The notes beneath the pieces are model-generated. The model saw only the letters and a program-made list of their open reading frames with translations, was not told the DNA's origin and searched no databases. The position numbers and the translations under genes were made by a program. Below are positions 1 to 11,980 of a DNA stretch of 64,000 nucleotides, piece by piece. Source of the stretch: Falciphora oryzae (Eukaryota; Ascomycota; Sordariomycetes; Magnaporthales; Magnaporthaceae); contig JNVV01000019.1 in the NCBI GenBank assembly GCA_000733355.1, forward strand, positions 167,047 through 231,046, in the 5' to 3' direction. The first letter of the stretch is position 1. Each line of letters begins with the position of its first letter.

Positions 1-1071
1 GGATTGTGCCTTCCATGCACGCACGTTCCGACGTCCCAAAAAGCAACAGCTGGTCTTTTCAAATGAGCTATTATGGTCGGCGGTGTTCAGCTATCCCGCG
101 CGCCCCACGTGTCGACGAACGACACCCGTTGGCGTCCCCGATGCGAACACCTCTTTCTTTTACCGATGCCACTAGCCAGGCCGCCATCGTCCGCACGACT
201 GTCAAAAGGACTGGCATTGCTTGGCAGCCTGCTACTCAAGCGGTGCACCGGCGTCGAATTTAGCAAAGGGCAAGAACCCTTGCAACGATCCCCACTGCTA
301 GGGTGATCCTTGATCTACCGCTCTCTAGGATACAGGCATGGCTCCCTGGGGATGGGAGCGACAGGGGTAGGTAGTTTACATAGGTACCGCGCTGGCTGGC
401 ACGCTGGGAATTGGAGGCTGTTTCTGGCAACCAAAACCTGCAAAATGCTTCTGTCGCCTCTATTTTCTCTCTCCTATTTCATTGTCTTCTGCTTCTTCTT
501 CTGCTGCTGCTGTTGGGGCGGGATGCAAGCACCGCAAGGGATTTCGAATCCGCGCAATGGACAAGGCCAGCCCGTTCCATGCATATATATGTACATGCAT
601 TATGGTGCCCTATGGCGTGCGCAGGCATGCTCGAGGCGTTGCTTGTGCCTGCAGCGGCATCGCTCCTGGCATACCACGAGGACGCATTTCGCCGAATTTG
701 TCTCTGATTTGGTGGCGCCCTACCCACCTGGGAAAGAAGCCATCGAGATCAAAGATTCGAGGCGCGGTGCATGGCCTGCCTACCTAGCTCCCCCACAACA
801 AAATAAACGAGACTGCGAAACAAAGTGACTTTGGCCCCAAGTGTTTTCCCTTTGTATTTCCAGAAAGACAAATGGGAAATAAAAGATTCAACCTGGCTGT
901 ATATTATCAGTAGTCGTAAAGTATAATATCACGTTTTTTTTTTTAATGTGAAAAGATGTATAGTCGCGTTTTTTTTTTAAACGTTGTTCACGCGGTCAAT
1001 GTACTCCCCGATAGGAGGGACACAGATTGCAGTCTCGTTTTTTTTTGTCGTGGGCGAGCCTAGTTGGTGCG

Positions 1072-1091
1072 CACACACACACACACACACA
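1072..1091. repeat. CA dinucleotide microsatellite
   Basis: About ten CA units in non-coding DNA. Confidence 0.9.
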
Positions 1092-4000
1092 AACATCATC
1101 CGGCATTACCAAAAGCTAGAATCCAGTCTAGCCTGACAGGGCAGAGAGCTAGTAGCGTCGAGACCGGTCGACACAGCGGAATCCAACCAGCCAACGTTGT
1201 CTCGAGGCAGGCACCTAGCACGCCTAGCCGTAGCGTCCTGCTCGTCAAGAGCAACCGATTGGTGCTTCAAGGCTTGTGGGGCCAGATCCAACAAGAGCAA
1301 GAAGAGCCCTTCTCATTACCCCTGCGCAAGCCACAGGAAGCAGCTCGGTTCGTCACACGTGAGCCTGGCCCCACCCAGTAACAGGTGGCTCTGCGGAGAA
1401 GGTAACGATGAGCGATTCGGTAGGGGTGCGTGCCCGCTCCACCACGGCAGCACGGGTGCCTTCCATCCCATGTATCCCAGTCGCATCCACCAAGAAGCAA
1501 GGGTGGTTGCCTGTTGCCTGTTGGGCATCAACCGGGTTGGTAGGTGCATCCACGCATCCACCTCCCAGGGACGGACGGGGCGGGTGCATCCTATGAACCA
1601 CTCGTGCCGTCTCTTATCATCCCGTCGTCAATCCTGTTCATCTCAACCTGCCCGCCCCCATTAAACTGCTGCAACTCCCGTGCACGCTGATTTAGGCCTT
1701 CGGCTAGAAAAGCACCTGCCTCAACTTGGTCGCGTGCTGGGTCCGTCCGAACAAACCGCCATGTTGCTGAGCAGATGCTCCGGGCTGCAGAAAGACTCGA
1801 TTCGGACACTTCCCCTTGAGCCTCAGAGCGACAACGCCACTAGCTCACCCGGGGCGAGAACATCACTTCGCTCACTCCGAGCTGTCAGATTGGGAATCCT
1901 TGCGGGCGCCCTTAATTTCCGTCGCCGACATGCTAAACCCGGTTTCCATCATTTGCGAGTCGGGCGGGCGCGAGGGCATGTCTCCGCTCTGTGGCGCTCC
2001 GTGGGCTTGCGAGGGCTGCAACGCGTGACGGCCAATCGAGCCTAGGATGAGGCGCTTGGTGTGACGCCGCCGTCGGGGAGGGCGTCCCCTCCACCAACCA
2101 CGTGCGGCAAAGCCTGCCCGCATCAATATCGTTTGACCAATCTAAGCCCGAGCACGCTCGGAGGCTGCTCCGGCGCTTCCAGATCTCGTTCGCCCCGTTT
2201 GGTTTTTCTCCTCTTGCTTCTATTGACTCCAGAAGCGCTGTGCCAGCAACCTACACACAAGATCTCGCCTAGCACTAGACGAGCCGGACTCATCGGAGTT
2301 GAGCGCTCACCTTTGGTCCCAAGCAAACCTACCAGAGAATGAGCATGCTGAGCTGCTGGCCTCCAGCGGGGCGATCGAGGATCAAAGCAGCCACGAGTCT
2401 GCACCGATTGGGTGCATGGAAAAGCCTCCGGCTGACCTTGTGCACATGTACGCCACTGCGATCCCTGCCCAGGCCTGCAAGCACTAGTCGATCCTCTCCC
2501 ATGGCGAAACGGCACGGCATAAGTGGTAGGCTGTGTCAACTTTAAACCCTCGCTAACCCCTTCCTCGCATCCCGAGAGGTGGGTGTGCTAGACCGATATC
2601 ACACGCGGCCTCGCCAGGAAAGCATAGAGCCGTCCGCCCGCCGACGTCACGGCGAACCGTCTCCCTTGAAGCAACATTCCTCCCCTGCCCCGTAGGTGTC
2701 ATTTCTGACAGGGGACAAACGCGCTGCTTCAAAGTTGACGCGGCTGGTGTGGCTGATTTCGCCGGCGAAACGCCCGACGAGCAACGATATTGACTGGAAC
2801 TGTGCAGAACACTGGTCGCCATTCAGCTGACGGCGCCGGCCTTGCAAGCTTGACCGACACCGAGCGGCGCCTATCACCATTTCATGATGGGAAGAGATCT
2901 CGGACAGAGCCTATTCGCCTCGGCGTGTTTCTCCTCTTTCTGCATGGGTTCTGTTATTTTCGTATATTTTTTTCTTTCTTTACTTTCTTTATTTTTACCT
3001 TTACTCCCCATGGACCCCCCAAACATGTCATATATGATATATCACGTCGGTCCACCTCAGCTTCAACCTGCCTCCGACCGGGCAGCAGCTAAGCCATGAC
3101 CTCCGCGGGAGAGGAAGTTGAAGTCGTGTTGATTCACTGACTGCGCTTTCTTCTATCCTCTCCCCCCTCCGCCGCTAGTGCTCTTAGAAAAATGTACTTT
3201 GGAGGTGAACAGTGGACCACGGCTTAACTCCCTGTTCGGCCGCATTTCAAGACGCTGCGACACATTTCTCGTTGGTCAATTGCGCTTTGGGAGGATCCGC
3301 GCACACTAGATCTGTCGTATCTCCCTTTTCAGCTTGGCATTTTGCTTCTTCAAAACCGGACACGAAGAGGCTATAATTTTTCGTGTTAGTCTTCGCCTTC
3401 GCACTCCACTCCAACACACCTATCAGTGTTGTCACCAGAGCTGGCCACCGAAGCTGAGATAATTGATCTCCAATTGCCGGATCCGAGGTCGGACGGCAAT
3501 CAGAATATCATCATCAAACGCCGTCATAGCGCCCAGATCCTCAATACCCAGCCTCCAACCCTAGTGTGCCCACAGGCACCGTGCCGGTTACATGGCTTTG
3601 GATGACTTCAGGTGAACCCAGAAGCCGGGGCCCCCAGGATTCGTTCAGACCCGCGCTGGCTGGTTTCTGGCTTGGCTTCCCTGAAGGCGGAAAGCAGGCA
3701 GCAGCACCTTGAACGCGCTTCCTCGGTTTATCTTTCCCCGAGTGGAATATTGTTGGGGCATTCTCTTTCTGCTGCGGGCTTGCTAATCGTGGGTAGATTC
3801 GCGAAACCAGTACGCCATCGCCGAAGATGGAGTGTTTCGGGATATCTGCTAGGGAGGGATATGCCCACGAAATGCCAGTTACAACCCCGCATTGTATGCG
3901 TCTGCTTGGCAGAGAAGTAACGCCGCGGGCTTCCCAATCCTTCCATGTCGAGCTGTCTCCCTGCGTCTGACCCGGGGCCTGCTCTAGGGGAAACGGCACA

Positions 4001-4397
4001 TGGCTCACATCTGATAAGATAATTTCCCGTTGTAGGCTGTCTAAATCCAGCTACGTGCAAGAATGGGGTTGATGTTGAAATTTTCAGGGAGTCGTGCCAG
4101 ACCCCGAGCCAGCAATGACGGGACCACGGTCAGCCGCTGCCTTGGCCGCACACACATCTCCGACCGCCACAAAGCCGCCCTGTATTGGAAATCGCTATAT
4201 GAAGGCACCACGGCTCGATATTGCACCGGATTAGGACAGGCTGAGGACAGAGGGAGCTTCCACTTCGGGGCTCGCGCATAACGCGGGAATCGAGCCCACC
4301 ACCTGCATGTCCTCTGTTCCGGCTCGTGGCAACCCACGGACTGAAACGTATTCGCTATGGCATGCAGGACAAGGGCCGGCGCGCATGCAGGCCGCTA

Positions 4398-4418
4398 CAA
4401 AAAAAAAAAAAAAAAAAA
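4398..4418. repeat. Poly-A homopolymer
   Basis: About 21 consecutive A in non-coding DNA. No feature marks it as a retroelement tail: no upstream coding remnant and no target-site duplication was seen. Confidence 0.85.
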
Positions 4419-5177
4419 CGAACTCTGTTCGGCATTTTGTTCTCGGGGGAGCTGCGGCTCACATGGCACACCGCTGGATCTTGATGATTGTGCATGGTGA
4501 GAAGCTGGGGAGAGAGAGAGAGAAACAAAAGGACAATCTGAAAAAAAAACAAGAATAGCAAAAAGAAAGCACCGGGCATAGGCGCGAAAGAAGCATGAGA
4601 GATTGGACAAGAATCAGCTCACTGACCTTGATGCCCTCGCTTTCTCTTAGCCTGTTTGCTTGCGCGTATCCTTCCGGAACGTTCTCTCGCTGTTCCTTCC
4701 CAGAGCGCCCGAGCCTCAGAATCTCGCAGGCTTGCTTCGTTTCCGCTCTCGGCTCCTTTTCCCCTTCCCCATACGCGCCAAGACTTGATCGAATCAGGTT
4801 GCGAGCCGGACGAGGAAGCGGTTCACTGCCTACCTAGGTAGGGGTAGGTACACGGCAACCCGATAGAGCCTGAATCAGAGTACCCGGAAAAGGCTGTTTT
4901 CTGGTCCAACCGCATCAGTACGATCAGTGGGCGCGGGCGGTAGATGTCACGTATACAATAAGCAACTTTTAGGTCGAAATAGGGAAACTCCCATCCTATG
5001 AGCAAGGTTGGCTATAGTCGCAGCCGCATCCCGCCAAGACTTTTTTTCTTTTTTTTCTTTCAGTCTTCCCCCCCCTCTTCTCTTCTCTTCTCTTTGCTTT
5101 GTAAGCGTAATAATGTGATTTACCCAACGACAACCTCGGGGAGGCGGCGGCTGGCGCCGCATCCACCATGCCTCCTC

Positions 5178-5237
5178 ATACACACACACATACACACACA
5201 CACACCCCCGCACACACTCACGCACACGCACGCACGC
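5178..5237. repeat. Imperfect CA microsatellite
   Basis: About 60 bp of CA repeats interrupted by T, C and G in non-coding DNA. Confidence 0.85.
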
Positions 5238-5594
5238 CGCCCCCCTTTAAATCACTCAAGCACCCTTTGAGTGGCCGCGTAATAACCCCGTACCACGGCA
5301 TTTCTTGAAAAAGGGGGCCGCACACCACCACCATTTCGAACCTAACCCCTGTCCTCCCTCCCCCCCGGGCCTGGCCGGTCAAACCCTAATACGACAGTAG
5401 ATAAAACTCACACCAAGAAACCAGCGGTTTCCTTCTGGTTTACCGCTCACCGACTCCGGGCTCGGGCGTGATCACTGCCAGTGAGACGGGAAGGAGCGGG
5501 GTTGGTAGAGATGGGGTTCTGCAAGTGTGGCCACCAGCCCCACACACAGCACCCGACTGCCACCTCCTTCGACTTTCTCGAGGGGCCTAGGCTA

Positions 5595-5613
5595 GCTAGG
5601 TAGGTAGGTAGGT
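5595..5613. repeat. TAGG tetranucleotide repeat
   Basis: About four to five TAGG units. Related TAGG/CCTA stretches recur near 782 and 4826-4852, so this is a dispersed motif in the left flank. It differs from the TTAGGG fungal telomere repeat. Confidence 0.8.
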
Positions 5614-6058
5614 GGCAACAAGTGATGGCTCTTCTCGTTTTACCTCGTCTTTTGCCACAACGGCCCAACATTGCTACATGCCCTGGCGGATGATGGTGGC
5701 TTCCAAGTAATGGCCCTGGCACTGACAAACTTGAGCTGCTTGCGCTGGTGGGCGGGATTTGCCTCTCCGCGCTGTTTTGTCTACGCTACATGTACATTTA
5801 CTGCCTACAAGGTAAAGCGAAAACATACGTCTACCCCCGATATGGCTGATGATAATACTCAGCCCGCTATCCACCTCTCCCGTAACCATGATGATTAACC
5901 CTCTAATCTGCAGTGGAGACCGTGGAACTGCTTCCAAGGATCGCTCTAGGCCATGTAAGTTTGTGATATCGCAAAAAGTGAGCTGATGGGTGGGTGGGTG
6001 CCTCACGGCTCCTGACTGTGTCTTCGCTGGATATGCATGTGTGGCGAGTGCCACGCTG

Positions 6059-9000
6059 TTACTTCGTCTCTACCGGAGCTTCTTGCGCGGAGGACGCTGG
6101 GTCTTCTGCCGGAGCAGACTCAGAATGCTTGACCGACTTCATCTCAAGCACGTCGGACTCGCCCATCCGATTTTCATCACCACCCGCCTCGCTTCCATGC
6201 TTTTCTTGGAAGGAGAAAGCGTCTGAAAGGTTGACGGCAACGAACGACTTGGGAAGTTTAACTCTGTAAGAAAAGGCGGGGGCTTCAGTCAGCTGTACGA
6301 TTCACCGAGAAAAAAATAAGGGGAAACGTGGCCGGGAATGTGGCGAATGAGATTAACAAAAAAGGACTTACTGGTGAAACCTGGCCCGCAGGGTTTCGAT
6401 AACCTTTTTCCAGTCTCCATGCGCCGTCAGACTCCGGCGTGGCGCCCAGCTGATGCAGTGGCGGCTATCGAGCTGCACGTCGAGCGGGTCGTAGACGTGG
6501 CATCCTGGGCTGATGGTGATGCGGATGCTGTACTGGAAGGACGGCAGGTCCGCGCCGTTGCCCGAGGCCGCGTCAGAGCTCGACGGCTTGATCTCGCTCT
6601 CGTATAGCTCGAAGCAGATCTGCGAAAGATAGTCAAGCTCGGGGATGCTGCTTCGCTTGATCTTGGTCTCGATGCCGCCCTCGAGGATGCAGTTGAGCAG
6701 CGTGTAGATGTGCGACTCCTTGGTGAAGTAAAAGAACCCCTTTGCCTCGTCCGACGCCTGCATTTCCTCCAGGTCCTGCACAATCTCCTTGATGAGGGGC
6801 AGCGACGTCAACAAGCCGATCTCAAGCTTCTCGCTGTCCGAGATCCCGTACTCCTGCGGGCATATAAAGTCGAACAGGACCTTGGCTAGCTGGTACAGCT
6901 CGCGCAGCGGCTCAAAGAAGGCCTCGGTCTTCGCCTTGGTCTGGCTATTGCCCTTGTACAGATGGAAGTACTGCTCGGGCGGCGCGGCCCCTTCGCCGTG
7001 ATGCCGCAGCCCGTTCATCCATGACCGCCGGCGGAAGATGCGCCTGACTGACTTTGACGACTCCGACTTCTCGCTCCTGTCGTCCGGCACGGGCTGGCCC
7101 CGTCCGTGCTTGGAGTCCTCTGACGTCTTTCTGCTGCCCTCCTCGGGCTCTTTCTGCTGCGACTTGGACTCCTTGCCCCCCGGCATGCTGCCGTACTCGT
7201 CCTCCAGCATCTGCTTGGTGGGCGTGAAAACCCACTCGAGGAACTGCCGGTTGTGGAGCGCATCGAACTTCATCGTATCGTACAGCTCCGAGATCTTGCT
7301 CGGGTCCACCTTGTCGCCGTCGCAGAATTCGCTGAAGAGTTTCTCCCAGCGTTCCCGAAACAGATCTGGGTCTTCGCCCGAGCACCAGCGGGACTGAATG
7401 CTGTTGACAGCGTTTGCCTGTGCGAGAGACGATGACATCGACGACGTTGATCCGCCGCCCTCACTGTTCTGCGGGGAGCCTGACCCTATGGATCCGGAAG
7501 CGTTCATGGCACCATTGCCCTTGAGCTTGGCGTAGTTGTGCTGCATCACCCTGCGGTGGAAGTTCATGAGCTGCACAACCCGGGTCTGCACCTCCGACGG
7601 CTCCGGCATGTTCTCGGGCCAGGCGAACTGTGGAGGGCGCTCGTTGCCCTTACGCAGCAGGCCCTTGAGCTTTTTCTTGACCTTGTCCATCTCATCCTTG
7701 GCCGCGTTCGAGTCGTCGAGGAGATCTTTGCGAACGGTGATGAAGTCTTCTGGCAAGTCCTTCTGGTTGAGGAAGGATGCCGCCCAGATCTGGGCGCTGG
7801 TTGTGACGCGCCTCTCGGAGCTGCTATAAACGTGGACCTCGTCCAGAATGTCCCGGTTGAGGAGCAGCAGATCGTTGCGGGTGATCTCGCCGAGCTCTTG
7901 GGCCTGGTACCTGGCAGAATGCGTCGGCTCGCCTCCCCACTTCACAATCAGCTGCATCTTGTCCAACACGAGGCTGTTCTCGGCCGCCGTGAACTTGGAC
8001 ATTGTAACTCCCGAGAGCGAGTCGTGGCGCTTCGGCGGCACCCTAGGCTTGTCGTCGCCGTCCTCGCCGTCGCCGCCGTCCTCGCCGTCGCCAGCCTTCT
8101 CGGCAGACTTCAATTCGGGCGACGACGGTTCCACGGCCACATCGTCCGGTGGCGCGCCTTCCGACTTTTGCTTGCGGAACATAGGCTTGATCTGGACCTT
8201 GGTGCCGGGCCAAGGTCCCTTTTTGATCAGGACGTTGCGCAGCATCTTAAGCTTGCTCCGATCTTCGATGCCGGCCTCCATGGCTTGATCCACGGCATTC
8301 GCGACGCTGGACAGCGCAGCCTCCCCGATTAATAGGACCTCCTCCTGGTGGCCTTTGAGAAGCTCGATGAAAGGCTCTGTGTGAAATGTGAACTTGTACT
8401 TTTGCTTTGGGGTTCGGTCCGCGTGTCGGATGACGGAGACCATCCCCTTCAGCTTCCAAGCGTGCTTGGGAGGTGGAGGCGGGGGCGCCGTCTCCTCCTT
8501 GAGCTCTTCCAGACCCGTATCAGGGATGCTCGGAGTGGTGCTAACTGTTGCTGGCGCGGTGGTGGGAACGCTCTGCAACATATCCGGAGCGTCCAAGATT
8601 GACGACGAGGCCGCCACACCGTCACCCTGTTTAGAGCTCAGTGCGGTATCTGACCTGGCCAAGGCTCCGGGGTGAGGAGAGTCGAGGCTGATGCGAAGAT
8701 CCTGGGAGTGTCTTTCGCTCAGGCCGGTTCCACCGGAAACCGTCGGGTTTGCCGTCGACGGTGCTTTTCCTCTCTGGGACGCGGCAGCAGCCGCCGCAGC
8801 AGCCGCAACCGCCGCCGCAGCCGCAGCCTTTTGAGCGATGGGATCCGCTTCCTGCCCTGATGGCGATGGGAGGGGCGGGGTCATGCCGCCTTTGCGAGCC
8901 CTCTCCTTGATGAACATCTCCTTGAGGATGGTTGCACAGCGCTCGTAGTAGTCGTCATTATCCTTGACGAAACTCCAGCCGTTCACATCGATGACATAGC

Positions 9001-11026
9001 TCTTGCCGCCAGCTCTGAGAAAGTCGAAGCCGCAGACGCGCTGGCCAAATGTCTGCGAGATCTTGCTAGCCGTCTCCTTCTCCGAGGAGCTGAGTGCCGT
9101 GACGTATCGAATCTCCTTGCCGTGCGTGTTCCGCCGCACGATGCCATCCACCACGGGAGACTTGCGGGTCTCGGCGTGGCAGTAGCTGGGGCCGACAGTG
9201 TACGCCTTCACGTCCTCGGCGTTATCCACCTTCATAAACTTTTCGTAGATATAACTCTCATCCAGGTTTGTGATGGCGCGCGGCACGTTGAGATCCTCGA
9301 CGTACTCGGAGCTCTTGTTTCCGATCTTCCGGAAGAGCTTCCGAGCGCCGCCGCCGGCTGAGTTGGGGAAGTAGATGATGATATTATGGTCTTCTCCACT
9401 CGTCGGCTTCTCGACGAACGGCTTCTTGAGCAGCACTCCGTCGACGCTGATGGTGTCTCCGTCATCCAGAAGCTCAACAACGCTAGGGCGAGGCAAATCA
9501 AGGATCTCAGACAGCTCCAGTGTCAACCCGCTGACATCCTTGATGTGCTTCACCATGTCGGGGGTCAGGAGGCTGGGGCCACCGTCGCGGCTGATCTCGA
9601 TGCGCTGCGGCGTGCGCACACCGATTTTGTTGAGCAGGTGTAGGCATATTCGGCGGTCCCACAGAAGTTTCTGCATGGGCACGTCGTTGACACAGAACGG
9701 CTTCCTGGCCTTGACGTAGGCTATGGCCTTATCGAGAGGAAAGCCGTCGGAGTAGAAGCATATCAAGTAATCACTGTGGATCCGACTGTGAGCGTGGATC
9801 GTCCGAAAAAGCGAAGGCAAGACTTACCACACTGGCCAGTTCTCAACCTCTTCGTCAAGAATAACCTTGTCTCCAAAAACAGTAACGTCAAACTCGTTGT
9901 TTGCAATAAGACGGTTCAGGATGTTTCTGCTGGGTTTGCTTCGGGCCTTGACGTCTAGGGCGCACACGCCGATGACGCCGAGCGGGGCAGGCCGGTGCTC
10001 CTCCTTCTCCCGCTTGTGCGCCAGGCGGTCACTGCTGGGGCTGTGGCTGCTGTGGGCGGTGCTACCGCTGAAGCGCCTCTTGGCCCGGCTGCGGTCGCGG
10101 TTTGGCGGCAGTGTCCGCTGGGGAGCTGGGGCCGTCGAGCCTCCGGGGCTAGCAGCATTACCCGAGGGATCAGAGCGCGGAGCCGGACCGGAGTGGGTAT
10201 GGCTTCGCTTGATCCCATCCGCATGTTGGTGCAAGTGTCCCGCGGCCCCGGCGGCTTCAGATGGCTGCGGGGCCTTAGAAGTAGAAGAGGACATTAGGCC
10301 AGAAACACTGCGGTGGGGGCCCGGCGGCGGGTTGGGCGAGAGGCTGCTCTCGGACCCAGCTATAGACACAGCTGAGCTGGGTACTGCCAGGGCTGAGGCG
10401 AGCGAGTGCATAGAGGACACGCTCATGCGCTTAGCATCCTCGGAGAAGGACGAGCGCGACGAGGGCATGGCTGGGTGTGGGGGGTGTTGATATGCCGCGG
10501 CCGGTTGGGAATCAGGGGGCGATCCAGGATGCAGACGTGGCGTGTCCGAGTCACCAGAGGCGCGCCTTGCTGGCGGACTAGTGAGACCAGCACCAGTGCC
10601 CAGGGCACGTGACGACGATTCGCTCGTGGCGTCCGAAGTGCCTCTGCTGTGGAAGAGAGGCGTTCGAGGGCTCCTGAGACGCGGGATGGGAGGGGGCAAG
10701 GACAGGCTCGCTCGCTCGGCACGGGTGTCTGCGGATGCGAGCTCGACGTGTCTGCTATCCCTGTGGGTGGTGGCAAAGCCAGCTGACGAGCTGGACAGGG
10801 AGCGGCTGTGGGAAGGCGGGCGGAATGCAGCAACGGTGCTACCAACAGTATTAGTAGCTGCAGGTGGCGATGGTGGTGGCTTGGAGGCCGAGGGTGTGCG
10901 AGTAATGCTCGAAAATTCAGTCGGTGACGTTGAGGGCGTTGGGCTGGAGGCCGGCCCACCGCCGTGGGCTTCGACTGGGCCTCGATTGTCCCCAAGACCG
11001 GGTTGCGCCTGCTGAGATAGGTCCAT
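6059..11026 (-). CDS. VIP1: Vip1/Asp1-type inositol hexakisphosphate and diphosphoinositol-pentakisphosphate kinase
   Basis: Bifunctional cytosolic enzyme making and removing inositol pyrophosphates, acting in growth, phosphate and cytoskeletal signalling. Exons on the minus strand are 11026-9828, 9773-6372 and 6263-6059; introns are 54 and 108 bp, and the joins restore [12 protein letters not shown] and RFHQVKLPKSF. The product is about 1601 aa. Residues 1-350 are Ser/Pro-rich and probably disordered. An ATP-grasp kinase follows at about 350-690, starting at [14 protein letters not shown]. After an Ala/Pro-rich linker with a polyalanine run (about 716-731) comes a histidine-acid-phosphatase-like domain with [10 protein letters not shown] near residue 849 and a second acidic/Ser-rich insert. 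The ATG at 11026 was chosen because the longer frame up to 11152 opens only with GTG. Divergent from UTP21. Family identity is certain; the exact start is less so. Confidence 0.95.
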
Positions 11027-11980
11027 CGTGAAGGTGCACCTCTCAGGGCGACGGGCTTTTCTGGGGCAGGGCGACGGCGCCAACAAGCAATCGCCTGCTA
11101 CATGCGGTCTGGAAGCCTCGATGCGGGCCTCTGCAGAGCTGGCAGTTGACACGCGCCTGGTCAGTCTGCAGGGGCGGCCAACAAGGAACAGCAGCCAGCG
11201 AGGTCAAGACGGGTTTGCCCCGACTGGCAGGTTCTAGACCCAACCGCGTCCAGCCTGGCAGCCAAGCAAATTTCGGGAGCGGGATGGCGGAGGCTGGCTG
11301 TCCAACGAAAACAATGGTTGCAGTACACCGCCAACGTCAGGCCGCTGGGCGCGCTCCGCCTCTCAAGTGTCTTGTGGATGGCCAAACTCCTCTACTCCAA
11401 GATGTATAATAGTGCCTATATGTACAGATCCGATAAGACTGACGCCCGTCATTGGTGCATGCCACTGAGCCCTTGCAATTAATTCTGTGCAGTCCGATGT
11501 TATGATCTTCGGCCAAGGGCAGGGCGTTTCCAGCCGTGAGCCCGTGGGTCATGCTCACGGCGGGGCTTTGAGGTGCAACATAGTGACGAGCTGAAAATAA
11601 ACAGTGGGTCAAGCGACTATTTGCACAAACTGCACAGTATATCTCATCAGAGTGCGGCGAAAGTGCTGCTCAGGTTCAGCACCTCTGACATCACCGCTCC
11701 GAAATGGGCGAGTTCACATGCCGCTAGTGGACATGGACGAAGCCACAGCTGCACCCATTGGCCCGCTCTCCAGCCACGCCATGTTACATTGGTCAAGAAT
11801 TTAGCGACCCCACCAGAGGGAAGTCGCAAGGCTGAGATAAGACGAGTCGATAAGAAAAAAAAAAAGTTGAAGGGATCGCATATCCGCCAAGCCGTAAACC
11901 GCAGCAGCTATACCCAGCGACTGCCCTCGATCTGACTGTCTTGACCCCTCAATCCGCATCGAGGACAGTCGCAAAACACA
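11027..11980. promoter_or_regulatory. Divergent promoter region, VIP1 and UTP21
   Basis: The 954 bp between two outward-facing starts must hold both promoters and both 5' UTRs. No TATA box or named operator was recognised. A short A tract lies about 120 bp before the UTP21 start. Confidence 0.6.

Larger units (their letters stand above)
1..6058. other. Gene-free left flank (about 6 kb)
   Basis: No open frame here shows a recognisable domain, credible splice pattern or codon use like the genes further right; the longest frames (about 170 codons) are low-complexity and overlap on several strands. Visible content is simple repeats: a CA run near 1072-1091, an imperfect CA run near 5178-5237, TAGG repeats near 4826-4852 and 5595-5613, an A tract at 4398-4418 and several T8-T11 runs near 932-1046. 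The last few hundred bases probably hold the VIP1 3' UTR. A fast-evolving gene or non-coding RNA cannot be excluded by eye. Confidence 0.6.

Noticed and set aside
536..552. Possible T-arm near 540
   Set aside because: GGATTTCGAATCC is a simple palindrome, and no other tRNA arms flank it.
310..828. 172-codon frame as a small gene
   Set aside because: It contains low-complexity Phe/Cys runs from a CTTCTT repeat, overlaps other frames of equal length, and has no domain.
4249..4345. tRNA-like element on the minus strand
   Set aside because: A B-box-like GGGCTCGATTCC with a five-pair stem and an A-box-like TAGCGAATACG are present, but the acceptor stem does not pair well, the T-loop lacks TTC, and no clear anticodon arm forms. 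At best a decayed tRNA-derived fragment.
7538..8332. 264-codon plus-strand frame antisense to VIP1
   Set aside because: It mirrors the conserved phosphatase domain on the other strand, has no domain of its own, and is explained by GC-rich codon bias.
11027..11152. N-terminal extension of VIP1 to 11152
   Set aside because: The extension opens with GTG, which is not a normal eukaryotic start; the first ATG in frame is at 11026.
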